From Bolinopsis microptera (lineage: Eukaryota; Ctenophora; Tentaculata; Lobata; Bolinopsidae): a stretch of DNA of 64,000 nucleotides. Shown here one piece after another: positions 47,996 through 60,411 of this stretch. The DNA is taken from positions 6,376,902 through 6,440,901 of the forward strand of contig NC_087076.1 in the NCBI RefSeq assembly GCF_026151205.1, written 5' to 3'. Below the pieces are notes generated by a model. It was not told the origin of the DNA. It saw only the letters and a list, made by a program, of their open reading frames with translations, and made no database searches. How positions within the stretch are numbered: the first letter of the stretch is position 1; the number at the start of each line of letters is the position of its first letter. Made by a program: the position numbers and the translations under genes.

Positions 47996-48448
47996 CTGCA
48001 CTAACACTCCTTAGTGAAGACTAGTATTATCCGCTACTGAGGACAGTCAGTAGTTGTAAAACAGTGAATCAGGTTGGCCTCTGGCCACAGTGGTCAATCG
48101 AGTTGTGTGTTCCACTTGAGATTATAGGTGTTCATAATTGTGCGTATCGAATTAAGCGTAGGAACGAGTCTCGTCAAATAACATTACCGAAATTGCTTGA
48201 ATGCAGTGGTGTGCTTACTGTGGTTTAATTTAAACTTGCTGGTGTGCAATTATACTGTTTGTGTTAGTGTTACCACATGCCTGCTTTAATTGGAGTAAAT
48301 ATAAGAATTGTGCTTGGAGGACTTCGGCGCTTCGACGCGCCGCGCGAACTAGCATTCTTGCTTCGTATTCTTGCCGAGCGTGCTAAATCACTCTACAGTC
48401 GATCTTCGAGATTGTTCTAAAAGGGCCCCAGATGGTTGTAACCAACTT
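47996..48448. other. No gene seen
   Basis: Unique-looking AT-rich DNA. The part near 48385-48445 shares weak similarity with 49335-49405. Confidence 0.3.
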
Positions 48449-48541
48449 CTTGCTTCGCATTTTTGCTTCGCATTCTTGCTTCGCATTCTTGCTTCGCATT
48501 TTTGCTTCGCATTCTTGCTTCGCATTTTTGCTTCGCATCGT
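48449..48541. repeat. 13-bp tandem repeat, about 7 copies
   Basis: The unit CTTGCTTCGCATT with C/T alternation at the end. It is followed by the small inverted repeat ATCGTTGCT/AGCAACGAT. Confidence 0.9.
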
Positions 48542-49857
48542 CGATCGTTGCTCTGCTTCGCACAGCAACGATCTCAATGGGTTGACATCGTCAATCGCAA
48601 GAATTGTGCTTGACTAATTATTCTGCAGAGTTCCATTTATAATGTACAACTTTAGCTCAGACAAACTTATTAAGTTGTTTCACAAGTTTTATTTTGAGCT
48701 AAACCTCAACCCATGCACGAATATAACGAAATTGTTTATATTTCCTCAGTTTATTACTAAACAATTCACATGTTAGAAAAGTAACTGGAAACGTTGGGAG
48801 TATTAGTAAAATTATCATAGGTTCTCAACCAACAATAACAATAACATGCTCATTGCTCCTCGGATAAACGACAAATAAAAATGAACGTTAGCCACAATGA
48901 AATTAAACGGAATACGCAATCACGTGGTGACAAAGAGTAATTTCCTCTGGACTCACTAATTTAATATAACGCGACTCCGCCACCCAGTTACTGAATTTTA
49001 TTTAATGAACGTTGACAACTGAACTTTAGTAAATAAAACAATGTCTGAACTCTGATGTCTCAAGATATCACGCATTTTGCTTAAACGTAAACATCAACTC
49101 GAGAAAAGTGCTACTATAGTAAATAGTTATACTTATACATTACTTATACTGTGTACTATATAAATATTGATGCAGTTTTGCGAAATATTTCGTCAATTTC
49201 CGCGAAAATTTGTGATACAATGAAACGACCAGATGCAGTCGCTTTCGAATTACAAAACCTCAGAATTATTAATTTATTATTAACCAAGTTAAAGCAAAAG
49301 TATAGTGATAACGAGGCAAGGTGCAAAGGCACTTTACTAAATCACTATACACATTACACTCGAACTTCTAAATTGTTCTAAAACGTCCCCGACAGTTCAA
49401 ACCAACTTGAATCGATGTATTTGTAAACGCAAATTCCGAGTCAGCTCACGGGACCCAACGTCGCCTCTGTATATTATTGAACGTCGTTATTCAAAACCAA
49501 GAAAGGAAAAGACTGACAAGGGAAAATAATGCAAGAACTATCTACTAAAGGTAGTACATACAAGATAAAAGTACAATCTTATTCTTAGGAACCAAATAAT
49601 CATTATAGGAACAATTTTTTTAATTATTTTAAAAACATTTTGAACGTCGACTAAAATTGTTACAGGCTAAAAATTTCAAACAAGAATGTTGCAACCTATG
49701 TAAAATGTTTTGCAACAAAATTGTTTATAATCAAACTTTGTTGCTCCTAAGGTATATAATGTACCAGTACATTGTTGAAATATCTTCAACAATAACAAAC
49801 AATTTTGAGTGATTGAGCTGTCTGCTGTCCGCACAACAATCAAGAAGAAGACGTTAG
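48542..49857. other. No gene seen
   Basis: AT-rich. The 76-codon frame at 49151-49381 has ordinary composition but no family resemblance and no splice support. Confidence 0.3.
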
Positions 49858-50283
49858 AGGTCGTTCACATATTACGTAATGAACCGAGGGGGGTTGGTTT
49901 CCAAATGCTTACGGTTGATCATTACAGGGGGGGGGGGGGGGGGGTGGGGGGGGTGGGGGGTTTCGGTCGTTGATTACGTAATCAACATTTTCTCTTTTAC
50001 CCTCTAGAATAATAACAATTTGGCAATATTTTAATTCAAATTCCACTCAATTTCACTTTGATAGTGATACAATTTAGAAATTGATCGAATATCCGGCTAT
50101 AATAATAAGTAGTTTAGAAGTAGTGTAGCATGAAACGTAGAGAAAATGTGTTTTCTAGGGAAAAAAGACAAGGGGGGGGGGGGGGGGGGGGGGGTTGGGT
50201 CTTGATTACGGTTGATTACGGAGCGGGGGAGGGGGGTAAAAATTGCTAAAATATTGATTACGTACCTAATATGTGAACGACCC
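49858..50283. mobile_element. TAA-type MITE pair with long G-runs
   Basis: The left end GGTCGTTCACATATTACGTA and the right end ATATGTGAACGACCC are inverted. Inner GATTACGTAAT boundaries suggest either one composite element or two adjacent copies. G-runs of about 22 (49926) and about 24 (50172) lie inside. Target duplication not resolved. Confidence 0.55.
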
Positions 50284-52331
50284 AAATTAACTTTAAGTAT
50301 CTAAGGTAAGTAGTAAGTACCAATGAAACACAATTAATGTGAATACTCAATACTGGTTACTGACCTCAATAATATACTGAAGTCAAAATGATTAAAATGA
50401 TTAATATTATACATAATTAAATAATGTTGTACACTCACATGCGAGGTTTACAAATACAAGGATTTCAAGGTTTACAAGGTTTACAGTTGCACGCACAAGT
50501 GATTGAGAATTAATAGTAATACCGTTATGGTTGGATGCTCATGCGCCTGCGGTAACAATGGATATACAAATGCAGTGCTTTATTGCACGCAGCATCTACA
50601 TCTCTTATCTTATTCATTGAAATTTTATTAAAATTGCTTAATACGATTATAGATCTACAATTACATTTAACATTTAACAATTATTTCAAAATATAGATCA
50701 TGTCATAAATTAAAATCAAATCAACGAAGCGATAGGGGCAAGACCTTTAATGTCAGTCAATTATACTGAATTGATTAAAAGTGACATATGGACAACACGT
50801 TAAACACATTACCACTAATATAACAACTCAGAATTGCAATGGTATTTTATTACATTTAGAAGCAAGTCTTTTAATTATTAATCAGCTTTGTTCTAGAGAA
50901 AAGATACGCGAACAGTAAACTTTAGAAAAGCAGGCCTATCAACAAACAAGAACTTTTGAATTACTGGCTTACACTTCTTTCATCTTTTATGTCTTAAAGT
51001 ATATCACTGTATATTGTATAATTAGTATTGCTGTTTAGAACTAGGAATAGGATAACGGCACAATGAATACTATTACTGTAATCAATAGTACAGTATGAGC
51101 ATATGTTGTGGCCTATGCTTACGAAATTTATTCTACAGTCATGTTATAATAAAATATATAGCTGGACAGTGGACAGCATCTTTTTGTAGAATATGAATTA
51201 AATCTGAGCATTTATTATGATTATAGTTAGATATCTATATAGCAATTTCAAATAGGTTTGTTTCAAATTTTCGAAATTAACGTGCACATGGTTAGCTAGC
51301 TAGACATGCAATTAAACTAATATTTTGAAATTACAATGTAAGCATTATTTATTAATACAAATAACATAATGTATAATGTATAGTGTATGGTAACATTTAA
51401 GTTTTAACATACATTTTAACATGGAAGACAGTGCATAGTTAAATATTTTATGTTTTTAACAATATTGACTGCCAAAGCCTAAGAAGATCAGTTGTTATTA
51501 CATTCTGAGTGTTTAAATAATCAATGGTCTTAAGAATTTTACAATCATTTTGATCTCAGCCGACAGCCGACTTAAAGACTTTCTAATATGCCCAGAAAAA
51601 TTCCTTCCTGAAGCAGCTAGGCCAACATACCGTATTATAGTAATTAGTATGTTCTTCTGTTAATTATAAGGCTTAATCATCAGGTATTGTTCCTCCGATT
51701 AATGATTAAAATAATTGGATAACAACGTGAATAAGAACGATAACATCACAACACACAAACGGCAAGATGCTTCTCAGCTGATGGGTTGCTATATCAAATT
51801 TAATACATCAGAAAAAGGATCATTTCGATATTGACCTGCTGTCAAATATCAAATCTCCATAATTGGGTAAAGGTTAGTGTCGTGAGTGAAGGTGACATGG
51901 CACTATACTAAGCGGTAGAGATATGAAACTAAACAGTAAGAATGACATTCACACAGCCACTGCCACCAATCTCCAATCATTGGCGCCTCTTCATTTCCAG
52001 TGGTCGCAAATTGCCCCATCTTCACAGTATTGCGACAGGAGATTGTCGAAGGATATCCGACAATGAATGTGTCGCTGATCATTGCATTTAGTAGGATCAA
52101 TTTTGAAAGTTGAACTTGTTAAAATGGTCTAAATAAATCTGGACAAGCGCCATCATCTATAGCTAGCCAGCCTGTCATTCATATTTTAGTGGTATCTCTG
52201 GTTCTAACTTTCTAAGAACACGGTTATAATTATAATCTGAAAATATGTCGTCAGTGAAAATTAGTTATGAAGATAACGATAATCCGGATTCCGTCGCTTA
52301 TAATTTCTATATACTCTGACCGCCCAATTTA
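50284..52331. other. No gene seen
   Basis: About 2 kb of AT-rich DNA. The minus-strand frame at 51903-52100 has balanced composition (GNEEAPMIGDWWQWLCECHS) but no splice sites I trust. It could be a decayed exon. Confidence 0.3.
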
Positions 52332-53096
52332 CAGGGTGGGCCAAAAGTCAGTGTGCAAACGTTGGCCTTAATAGCTCAGTCACTGAGTGCCCAATTGAAA
52401 TACTTCCTCTGGTATGGCTTAGTACCACCACTGGTTCGAGGAATTTGTCAACTCGAAAAATATTCGCGTTCATTTTTTTCAAATGGAGGTTCATTTTCAA
52501 ATTTATTTGATAGTTTGGATAGTCGGATCAAGCTAAATGTTATTGAATTGTGTTTGGCCATTCGAATTACGTTTGTCCTGAAAGAATTAGAACTGTAGCT
52601 TCTCAGATGACCGAGATATGAAGCATAACGAGTTTATTCATTACGTGTGATCAGGTGATTGGTTTACCTAATCACGTGATAAGGTGACCCCGTTAACTAC
52701 CCCGTTAAACATTATGGGAATTGTTAAGGGTGCCCAATTAAGGTGTCGTGTCACGGTGTCACATAATCACCCAGTCAATTTTGTTAACGAGATACACAAA
52801 ATGCTTGATAACTTCGTCATTTCTAATCCGTTTTGCCTCATGTTTTCGGATCATATGCAACATTTGATAATCTACCGTCTCTGAAAAAATTAGGCGTTCA
52901 GCATGTTCAGAGAAAACAATATAGGTGTTTTAATATTGAATGGGCGTGGTCTAAAATATTCGAATTTTCAAATTTTGACGACGGAGTCCTCGAACCAGTA
53001 AGTACAGTATGCCATCTGCAAAGCAACAGCTCTCAAATATAAAACACGGCGGAGGTATAAACCCAACGTTTGCACACTGACTTTTGGCCCACCCTG
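52332..53096. mobile_element. 765-bp mariner-type non-autonomous element
   Basis: The termini CAGGGTGGGCCAAAAGTCAG and its exact complement give inverted repeats of about 34 bp, flanked by TA (52330-52331 and 53097-53098). Subterminal inverted blocks (ACTGGTTCGAGGA and TCCTCGAACCAGT) lie further in. The end sequence resembles Tc1/mariner/IS630 termini. No transposase frame with a DD(E/D) signature is visible. Confidence 0.8.
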
Positions 53097-53248
53097 TAGA
53101 TTCACCAGACTAAGACATTACGGATTAGGTTTCCAAAAAACCCCATCTTCAATTATTGGTAATTGTTATGCTGGTAGCGAATAGGATTAGGGATGGCATT
53201 GCCATCTAAAACTAAAAGCACCAATGATTACTGCTTTACAGATTCTGT

Positions 53249-53450
53249 TGGCGCCACGGTAATCGTACTGTAGTGCGACACGTACTCTAGTGCGAAGTCC
53301 GACAAAAACACCCTCTGTCGCACTAGGGTACGTGTCGCACTACGATCCAGGTAGCGTACTCTACTGCGACAGTGTCGATCTTGGAGGTTTCGCACTAGGG
53401 TACGTGTCGCACAAGGGTACGTGTTGCACTACAGTACGTGAACCTGGCGC
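53249..53450. mobile_element. Foldback built from GTGCGACACGTAC repeats
   Basis: TAGTGCGACACGTAC-type blocks occur about six times in both orientations (for example 53271, 53318-53345, 53391-53413). GGCGCCAC lies near both ends (53250 and 53448). Non-coding. Confidence 0.55.
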
Positions 53451-54189
53451 CACTAAGTTGTGCCTGGTAGTGGTGGCTGAGACAACTGTACTAATTACGA
53501 TAAAGATATGATGACAGTTCCTATTTGCAATCAACCTTTCGCCGATACTGCACATTGCATCAATATTGGAAAATGTTGATCAAAAATTTATGAAAAGGCT
53601 GAGATGTTTCAACTTGCTTAAATAAATGATCCGAAACGATTCTTTAGAATGATCAGACGTCACAACTGTTCTATATACAGCTTGAGTTACAGTCCCAGCA
53701 ATATCTGGTGCAAATCTAAGTGGGAAACGATCTCAGATCCCGTCAAATCACCAACAATTCATAACAACTAATTTACGTGCACACAACCATATAGTCAAAA
53801 CAGGCATTGCAGGCATATCACAATATCAAATATACGGCTCGTATACGCCTGAAGATTGAAATTGATTGGAAATTACCCGTACACGTGTGAGGTCACATTA
53901 TTAGTGTTTACAACATATACGCAACTCATCTGGATAAACGGGTCATATTGTTTCCTTCGCTAGGTTTATGACAATGAAAAGTCCAGCAAGGTTCGATATT
54001 TATTGGCTTAGCCAAGTGGAAACTAATCCAAACTTTGGAAGTTATACAGAGAAGCATTAGAAATGGTTTCCCATTCCCTAATTCTTCTCAAATGACAAAG
54101 AAATCATAATTGGTCAAACAAGATCATTATGATTATAAGCACAGACAAGTAGGTAAAGATTGACTTTGAGCCTGCAATGGCGGATGTGT
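53451..54189. other. No gene seen
   Basis: AT-rich, with no element ends recognised. Confidence 0.3.
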
Positions 54190-54238
54190 AGGATGTGTAG
54201 GATGTGTAGGATGTGTAGGATGTGTAGGATGTGTAGGC
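54190..54238. repeat. 10-bp tandem repeat, about 5 copies
   Basis: GGATGTGTAG repeated head to tail. Confidence 0.9.
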
Positions 54239-54394
54239 ACTTGCGCACAAGAAAGCAAGAGGAGTACTTAAAAGTAGAAATGACGATGCTCATTAAATTT
54301 GGGTGGGTAATAAGGATGGGGGAGGAAGGCATTTAAAACCAATTTCAAGAACCGCCATCGACTTTTGGGAAATTCTAGATTAAGGAAGCGAAAA

Positions 54395-54514
54395 CTTTTT
54401 ACCCCCTCCCCCCTCCGTAATCAGTTTTACACATAGCTATTGTGTCAAAATTACACTAGCGTAATCATTCGGAACCCCCCCCCTCAGCTGATTACGTAAT
54501 ATGTGAACGACTCC
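54395..54514. mobile_element. TAA-type MITE, right-hand part
   Basis: It matches the 45808 element from the first C-run to the right end (TAATCAGTTTTACACATAGC, then GATTACGTAATATGTGAACG). The C-runs here are only 5-9 long, and the left end is missing. Confidence 0.6.
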
Positions 54515-54659
54515 ATATTTAAAAGAAAAGTTGCTGGATTATATTCATACATTGTACGGCAATTTCGCTAGTAGTAGTAACGATGCCCCCTCCCCCCGAC
54601 AAAGTACAAACCCTCCATTTGTAGATAGAAATGGAGGTAAAAATATAGGGTGATGATTA

Positions 54660-54990
54660 ATCACTCTACTGCACTCGACTGTCACGTGAATTTTTCAACC
54701 CGTTCTCTAGCTGGCCCTAAACGACTATTCGAAACCCCAACCCTCTTATCTGATCCCAACCCTTAAATCCTAACCCAATTCCTAACAAAAGCATATGCTA
54801 AAACCCTAACCCTAACGAGAAATTAGACCAACTTCCTTATACGGTCATATCATTATCACGTGATCGAGACAGTTTTTCGCCAATATCTTGCCAGGAGAGC
54901 ATTTTAACCCTATGTCATGGGGGTCATTCGGAATCACTGTTCGAAAATACATCGATTCAAGTTGGTTTCAACTGTAGGGGGCCCTTTTTA
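54660..54990. repeat. Second copy of the telomere-like repeat element
   Basis: Scattered CCCTAA, CCCAACCCT and AACCCTAACCCTAACG blocks (54715-54815) are followed by a TCACGTGA motif and CAGTTTTTCGCCAATATCTT, the same order as at 2775-2920. The ends are not resolved. Confidence 0.45.
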
Positions 54991-55920
54991 AAAAATCTCG
55001 AAGATAGAGTGTAGATTGATTTAGCACGCACGAAAAGTATACTATTATATAAGGTAAAAAACATAAAATCCGTACAATTGGAGAGACGAAACTGCATATC
55101 GCTATGTCTATAAATAACTATATAAATTTGTATAAATAACCACATAAACTCGTTCAAATAAACACATGATAAATAAATGCTATGGTTATAAATAAACTGA
55201 ATAGACCGAAAGTCGACCAGAAACAGAAAACTGCAACTGATTTCCAAACAGCGTAGGTCTAATAACTTTTGAAGAAGAAGAGTAAGAAGTGTTTTATGTG
55301 TTTTGTTATGTGTTATGTGTTATGAGAGGGCCGTGCCATGTGCTTAGTGCTAACCAGCCATCTTAACGAGATGAACAAGCAACAATTTAACAATTCACAA
55401 TTGTGACAATTCCGGAATAATAACTACTACCAAACTTAGCTCGATGAGAAGCTAATAGCTAAATGACAATTTTGTCGAAGAGACTAATTATAAACATTTT
55501 TGAGCAACTTAAATGTGGGCTATGTGGGCATGACCACCTGCGATCCTATAAAAAGGTCGGTCATGGGTCAACTGGCAGACAACTGCTACCTCAAATCCTG
55601 TTTCAGCCCCCCTCTCTCCCTTTTGGAGCCATTTTTCTGACATGACTAAAAGCATAAATTTGTTGCTTTTGTAAAGCATGCCACAATCTTAAACCGCGAC
55701 TGTTCCATTTCTTGGAAACTTGAATATCAAACAAATTTTTCTTAATGGTTGTTCAACTTAAAGCTTAAAACAAAATTGCATTTATTTTACGACGCATGTA
55801 AATGTTATTGTGAATTTGTTTCTCGAGAGAGAGTCACAGAAATGCGAATTTTGTTGAGCACCAATAAATACTATATACGCTCTTATTGATTCGGCCGTGC
55901 CAAGACCTTCTGACTTTTAA
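54991..55920. other. No gene seen
   Basis: AT-rich. A local TATGTGTTTTGTTATGTG repeat lies near 55294-55322. Confidence 0.3.
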
Positions 55921-55999
55921 GGGAGCGTTCACATATGACGTCAGCAGCCAAGGGAGAGGGAATTTGGAAATGCTGACGTCATATTATGTGAACGCTCCC
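55921..55999. mobile_element. 79-bp palindromic MITE in TTAA with TGACGTCA-type arms
   Basis: GGGAGCGTTCACATATGACG and its complement form arms of about 31 bp around a 20-bp loop. TTAA flanks both sides (55917-55920 and 56000-56003). Each arm holds a TGACGTC core. Confidence 0.75.
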
Positions 56000-56271
56000 T
56001 TAAACAGGACCATATAAAAGAGTGGACTCTCGTATTATATTGGGAGATCGGCCCCAATTAGGATGACCTTTATCTGAGAAAAATTCTCTCTATTGCTCTT
56101 ATAATTATAGGGCCGCTCCCAATTTGGTCTTATCGTCGTGTTCATTCCTACTCCTGATGAGCTTGAAATTAAAAATGTTACATATAGATTCCGATACAAA
56201 ATAGTCCTCAGATCCGTTTCATATCTAATATTTCATTTTATCTTAATATGCCACGGTAGCCAGACAAATAA

Positions 56272-56558
56272 GGGGCCATCTACTTAGGACGTCCACCAAA
56301 ATCACAGATTTTCAGACCACCCCCCTCCTAGTCCTCCTGTCCGAATTTTAAGTACTCATTCAAAATACAGGGATCTAATTCTAAACTCACAAAGTAATTT
56401 ATAGTGTCAAAGAGTTGAAATAAATGGGACTTAATTCTGCCAAAATTTTCGTACGTACGGATTTTCAGAAACCAAACCCTCCCCCTGTCCGGATTTGTCC
56501 GAAATTCGAAAACCACCCTCCCCTCCCTATTTGCCGGACGTCCTAAGTAGATGGTCCC
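56272..56558. mobile_element. MITE family with GGCCATCTACTTAGGACGTC ends, copy 1
   Basis: The left end GGGGCCATCTACTTAGGACG and the right end CGTCCTAAGTAGATGGTCCC are inverted repeats. TAA flanks both sides. Inside, GTCCGGATTTGTCCG and C-rich or G-rich blocks recur. The second copy (57993-59441) is enlarged by an insertion. Confidence 0.7.
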
Positions 56559-56561
56559 TAA

Positions 56562-57699
56562 AGAGAAACAATATCAGTTCTAAAAGGGTTATCAATGTAA
56601 CGGTATTAATGTAATTAAATACAATATGTAGTCTGACTCTGAGCCTATTGTGACCCATGTGTACTCATGTAGATCCTCATTGGGTCTATTATAAGGATAA
56701 TTAAACAACTGCTATAGAATTACCAAAATAAAACTCGTGAGCACCCCTAATATGTAACGATATTTTATGGAAATTCTAATCAAGGAGCCTGGAGCCTCCT
56801 GGCTACCATGTTTGCGAAATATGCGGAGTTGACCATTAAGTGTTGAGTGTATCTGATAGCTTTTCAAAAGATATACTAAAGATATTATATTTATTCAAAA
56901 GGAAATGAACAAATGCCGTTAGAATTTTAGAAGCAAGGAATTGTTATAATGCATGCCGCCAAGTGCTAGGAATTTTTGGACAGTCCGCAGAATCTAACAG
57001 GATATTTTATCCATGTGTATACTGTCTAATTCTTTGTTGAAGGGTGAAAAGCAATATCAAATCCAAAAAAACTGCTACCGTGAGAAGAGACAAAAACCAA
57101 TCCAACATTTAGTCAACATTTTGACGCATATTTTGGCTAACTAATTCACATTTCGTGACTAAATAATAAAATCGACTATACAATTTTGGATCAGTATCAT
57201 GTTGGTGTCGAACTTTCGTGGACGTTTGTTCTTTCATTTGCATTGGTCATTGGTCAAGCGGTATTTACAGTAATTATATACCGAATATCAAATCATAAAC
57301 ACGTTGACATGAGCAACTATAGATTAATAGTACGTGCTATGATGAACGTTATACATTATAACTGACGTTCAACAAGTCAGTAATGGTGGAATTCAGAGCA
57401 AATGATAAGAAACAAGCTAATTCCACCATTCAGGTTAGTACACACACTTACTCAGTCACCAACAACTAGACAACTAGAAAATACATTGCTCATAATTTTG
57501 GACAGGTCTCACGGAACTACTCAAAAGATAAATACATCAAAGATACTAATGATTTCTTATTAACATAATATATGAGTGAGGACATATACTTATAGTCATA
57601 AATAAAGAAGACCTCTTATTTACAATAAACGTAAAATCAATGTATCCAAACATAAGGCAAAACATCGTATTATGAAGTAGGTCAAATCAGCATGGCATT
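56562..57699. other. No gene seen
   Basis: AT-rich, about 1.1 kb, no recognisable features. Confidence 0.3.
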
Positions 57700-57809
57700 T
57701 ACCTGGGGACCTCAGGCTATTATGTTCATAAACATACCGAATAGAGATTCGGCGGATAGAGATTCGAATAGAGATTCGGCGGAATGACAGGCTGAGCGCG
57801 GCCCAGTAA
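57700..57809. mobile_element. MITE family A, copy 4 (110 bp, 9-bp TSD)
   Basis: Reverse orientation: TACCTGGGGACCTCAGGC to GCGCGGCCCAGTAA, flanked by CATGGCATT (57691-57699 and 57810-57818). The centre has a local expansion of ATAGAGATTCGGCGG. Confidence 0.8.
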
Positions 57810-57992
57810 CATGGCATTGGAAGGGTATAAAACCCTGACGGAGAATATAAAATCAGTTATCATAAGTGATGACAAGCATCCACTTCTGCTATAAGGAAAA
57901 CTCAAACTTAGAATACGGAGAGTATTTCTTTACAATCATTAAAGCTGTGCCGACTGACGGTCCCATTTCAAGGCACATTCCTGAAATACCTA

Positions 57993-59441
57993 GGGGCCAT
58001 CTATACTTAGGACGTCCGGCAAATAGGGAGGGGTGGTTTTGGTATTTCGGACAAATCCGGACAGGGGGAGGGGGTGGTTTCTGAAACTCCGGACGTCCGG
58101 AAATTTTAGCAGAATTAATGAAAAAGTCCCATTTATTTCAACTGTTTGACACTAATTACTTTGTAAGTTTAGATCCCTGTATTTGAACGAGTACTTAAAT
58201 GTACTTAAATGTAACTGTGCTAAATGTAACTTGTTCGACACTAAATGTATATTATTGTCTATATTTAAGTAACTACCTTATCGGACCTTATTTGACCTGA
58301 CATTAAATGTACGGACATAATTATGAACGGACATAAAAATTAACGCTCGAAGGGATTCAAAACCATCAAAAATCCAAAATTTTTCATCTTTTTTTGCGTT
58401 TTTGAAACTTTTGCAGATAATTTGTAAATTAATTTTTCATACAATAAGCAAGAAAGGCATTCTATTCGTTAAGCAGTAAAAAATGTCAAAATATCTGTAG
58501 ATCAGTGTCTATGATTATGAAAGTTGTGTAAAAACAACAGATACGAAATATGACCAGATTTGATGATCATTATCACTGCACAGGTGATCTTCCTTAAATG
58601 GGTTATCGTGCATTAAATTTTCCATGCTTAAAGCATCATATCAGTATGATACCTGCTTTTTGAAACATGAAAACAATTTTGTATTTGACTACCTCGGTCC
58701 TGCATTTCAGTGTAAACTTTTACAAGATGTGGAGGTAAATAATAACTCCGAAGAAGTGAACGAGGAAGCCGAAGACCAAGAAAGTGATCATGCCATAATA
58801 TTAATGTGATACTTATAGTTATAATAGTTATAGTGATAAATTGTATAATAACTCGTTTTTCATTGATCCAATGATATAGTTTAGTCCGAAGAAGTGAACG
58901 AGGAAGCCGAAGACCAAGAAAGTGATCATGCCATAATATTAATGTGATACTTATAGTTATGGCATGATAAATTGTATAATAACTCGTTTTTCATTGATCC
59001 AATGATATAGTTTAGTCCGAATCCGATGATACAAATTACAATTGACTGAAATTAAAAAGTTGTCATATCCTAAACATGAGTTCGCAGTGGAATAATATTA
59101 ATATTGGAAAAAATCTCCTGAGATTGAAACTTTGAAACAAACTTTAACTTGGACGGACCTTGAACGGACGGACTTTATTTGAACGGGCATTAAAATGAAC
59201 GCTAGGACCTCCAGCGTTCAATTAATGTCCGTTCAAATAAGGTCCGATAAGGTACACATTTTATTAACAATGAATTTGAGTTAGTTTTATTTGTACTCTT
59301 AAAAGTAGTTGGAAATCCGGACGTCCGGACTCCGGGGGAGGGGTTGGTTTTGACATTTTGGACACACCCGGACAGGGGAGGGGGGGCCGGGGGTGGTCTG
59401 AAAATCTGCGATTTTGGCGGACGTCCTAAGTAGATGGCCCC
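57993..59441. mobile_element. MITE copy 2 enlarged by a nested element
   Basis: The ends GGGGCCATCTATACTTAGG and CCTAAGTAGATGGCCCC match copy 1 (56272-56558), flanked by TA. The body matches copy 1 on both sides, but a 977-bp element with its own TA-flanked ends lies inside (58276-59252). Confidence 0.7.
58276..59252. mobile_element. Nested 977-bp TA-flanked element with 61-codon frame
   Basis: The ends CCTTATCGGACCTTATTTGA and its complement are inverted, flanked by TA (58274-58275, 59253-59254). Subterminal GAACGGACAT blocks recur. It holds a frame at 58624-58809 (FDYLGPAFQCKLLQDVEV, then an acidic tail) that could be the C-terminus of a lost transposase. A segment of about 137 bp covering the end of that frame is directly duplicated (58748-58883 and 58885-59020). 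Confidence 0.65.
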
Positions 59442-59497
59442 TATTAATTTCCTAAAATGTAGAAGAACGCATTTAGAACTGGGACTCATCTATCAAA

Positions 59498-60411
59498 CTG
59501 TGGAAGAGATACATAGATGATATTTAATTTTTCTATGAACAATTTAAACAGGGACGCCTCGATGTTATGGTTCACATTAAACAAACGCATAATGGTACAC
59601 TTTGTATAGCTACATCACTCAACAAGAAACCAACAAACAACCGACGGTTCTTGCAGAAGACCAGTTACCACCACATATTTACAACTGATAAGAGCTAAAA
59701 ACAATCTGTTCAGACAAAGCAGCACATGATGAAGTGCAGCAAATGAAATTATTCGGGACCTTAAACAGAGTGGATATGACGAAGAGAAATTGATTAAGGT
59801 TCAGGAGAAAGTACAAACAGTCAATAAAGATGAATGCCTGGATAGAGTTAAAACTCATTAGGAAAGAAGTTAAACTGACCATCGCTAACAGAAGAGGCAG
59901 CAACATGTTTAGTAAACATTGTTTACCGACCAGTTATTCAAAAGAAGAAAGCTGGCCACTGCTACTTATAACAATATAACATCAAAGGCAGAAAGATGAT
60001 AACAACACGACGTATGCTTGGGGTAGTTCTCGATGTCTGACTTGCTGCTTAACAGTCGTCACCCAAGTGGGAGTTTCAAAGTAAATAACCACAAAACTGT
60101 GAAATAAATATGAACCTGAATTGTAGTGATAGTAATGTCATTTATGTAGCTCAGTGTATAATTCATGTGACTGCGGTTTTTATTTCGGGCAGACTTGGTT
60201 ACCTTTAAATATTAGAATAAACAATCATATTCATAGAATAGAGAGTTTTAGAATAGGATATTCTAATAAATCTGCCTTAGCTCCTCTTTTTTTGACGCTC
60301 GTACTAATGATGAATGAACATTGTAATTTTAACATTGTTACAATAAGAAAATGTAACAGAGATGACCTTAATATGTACGGAGATATGCACATAGAAAAAT
60401 TTGGAAAATAG
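59498..60411 (+). mobile_element. Decayed Penelope-like element (RT end plus GIY-YIG)
   Basis: LWKRYIDDI (59498-59524) is the RT catalytic block typical of Penelope-like elements, followed by in-frame stops and pieces such as QGRLDVMVHIKQ and SLNKKPTNNRRFLQKTSYHH. Further on, NVIYVAQC (60134-60157) and, in another frame, CDCGFYFGQTWLPLNIRINN form a GIY-YIG endonuclease core (YFGQT for the second motif), running to a stop at 60411. RT followed by GIY-YIG is the diagnostic order of this retroelement class. Several frameshifts and stops show it is inactive; the 5' part is missing. Confidence 0.7.

Noticed and set aside
52353-53042. Host protein frames
   Set aside because: They lie wholly inside a TA-flanked inverted-repeat element and resemble no transposase or host family.
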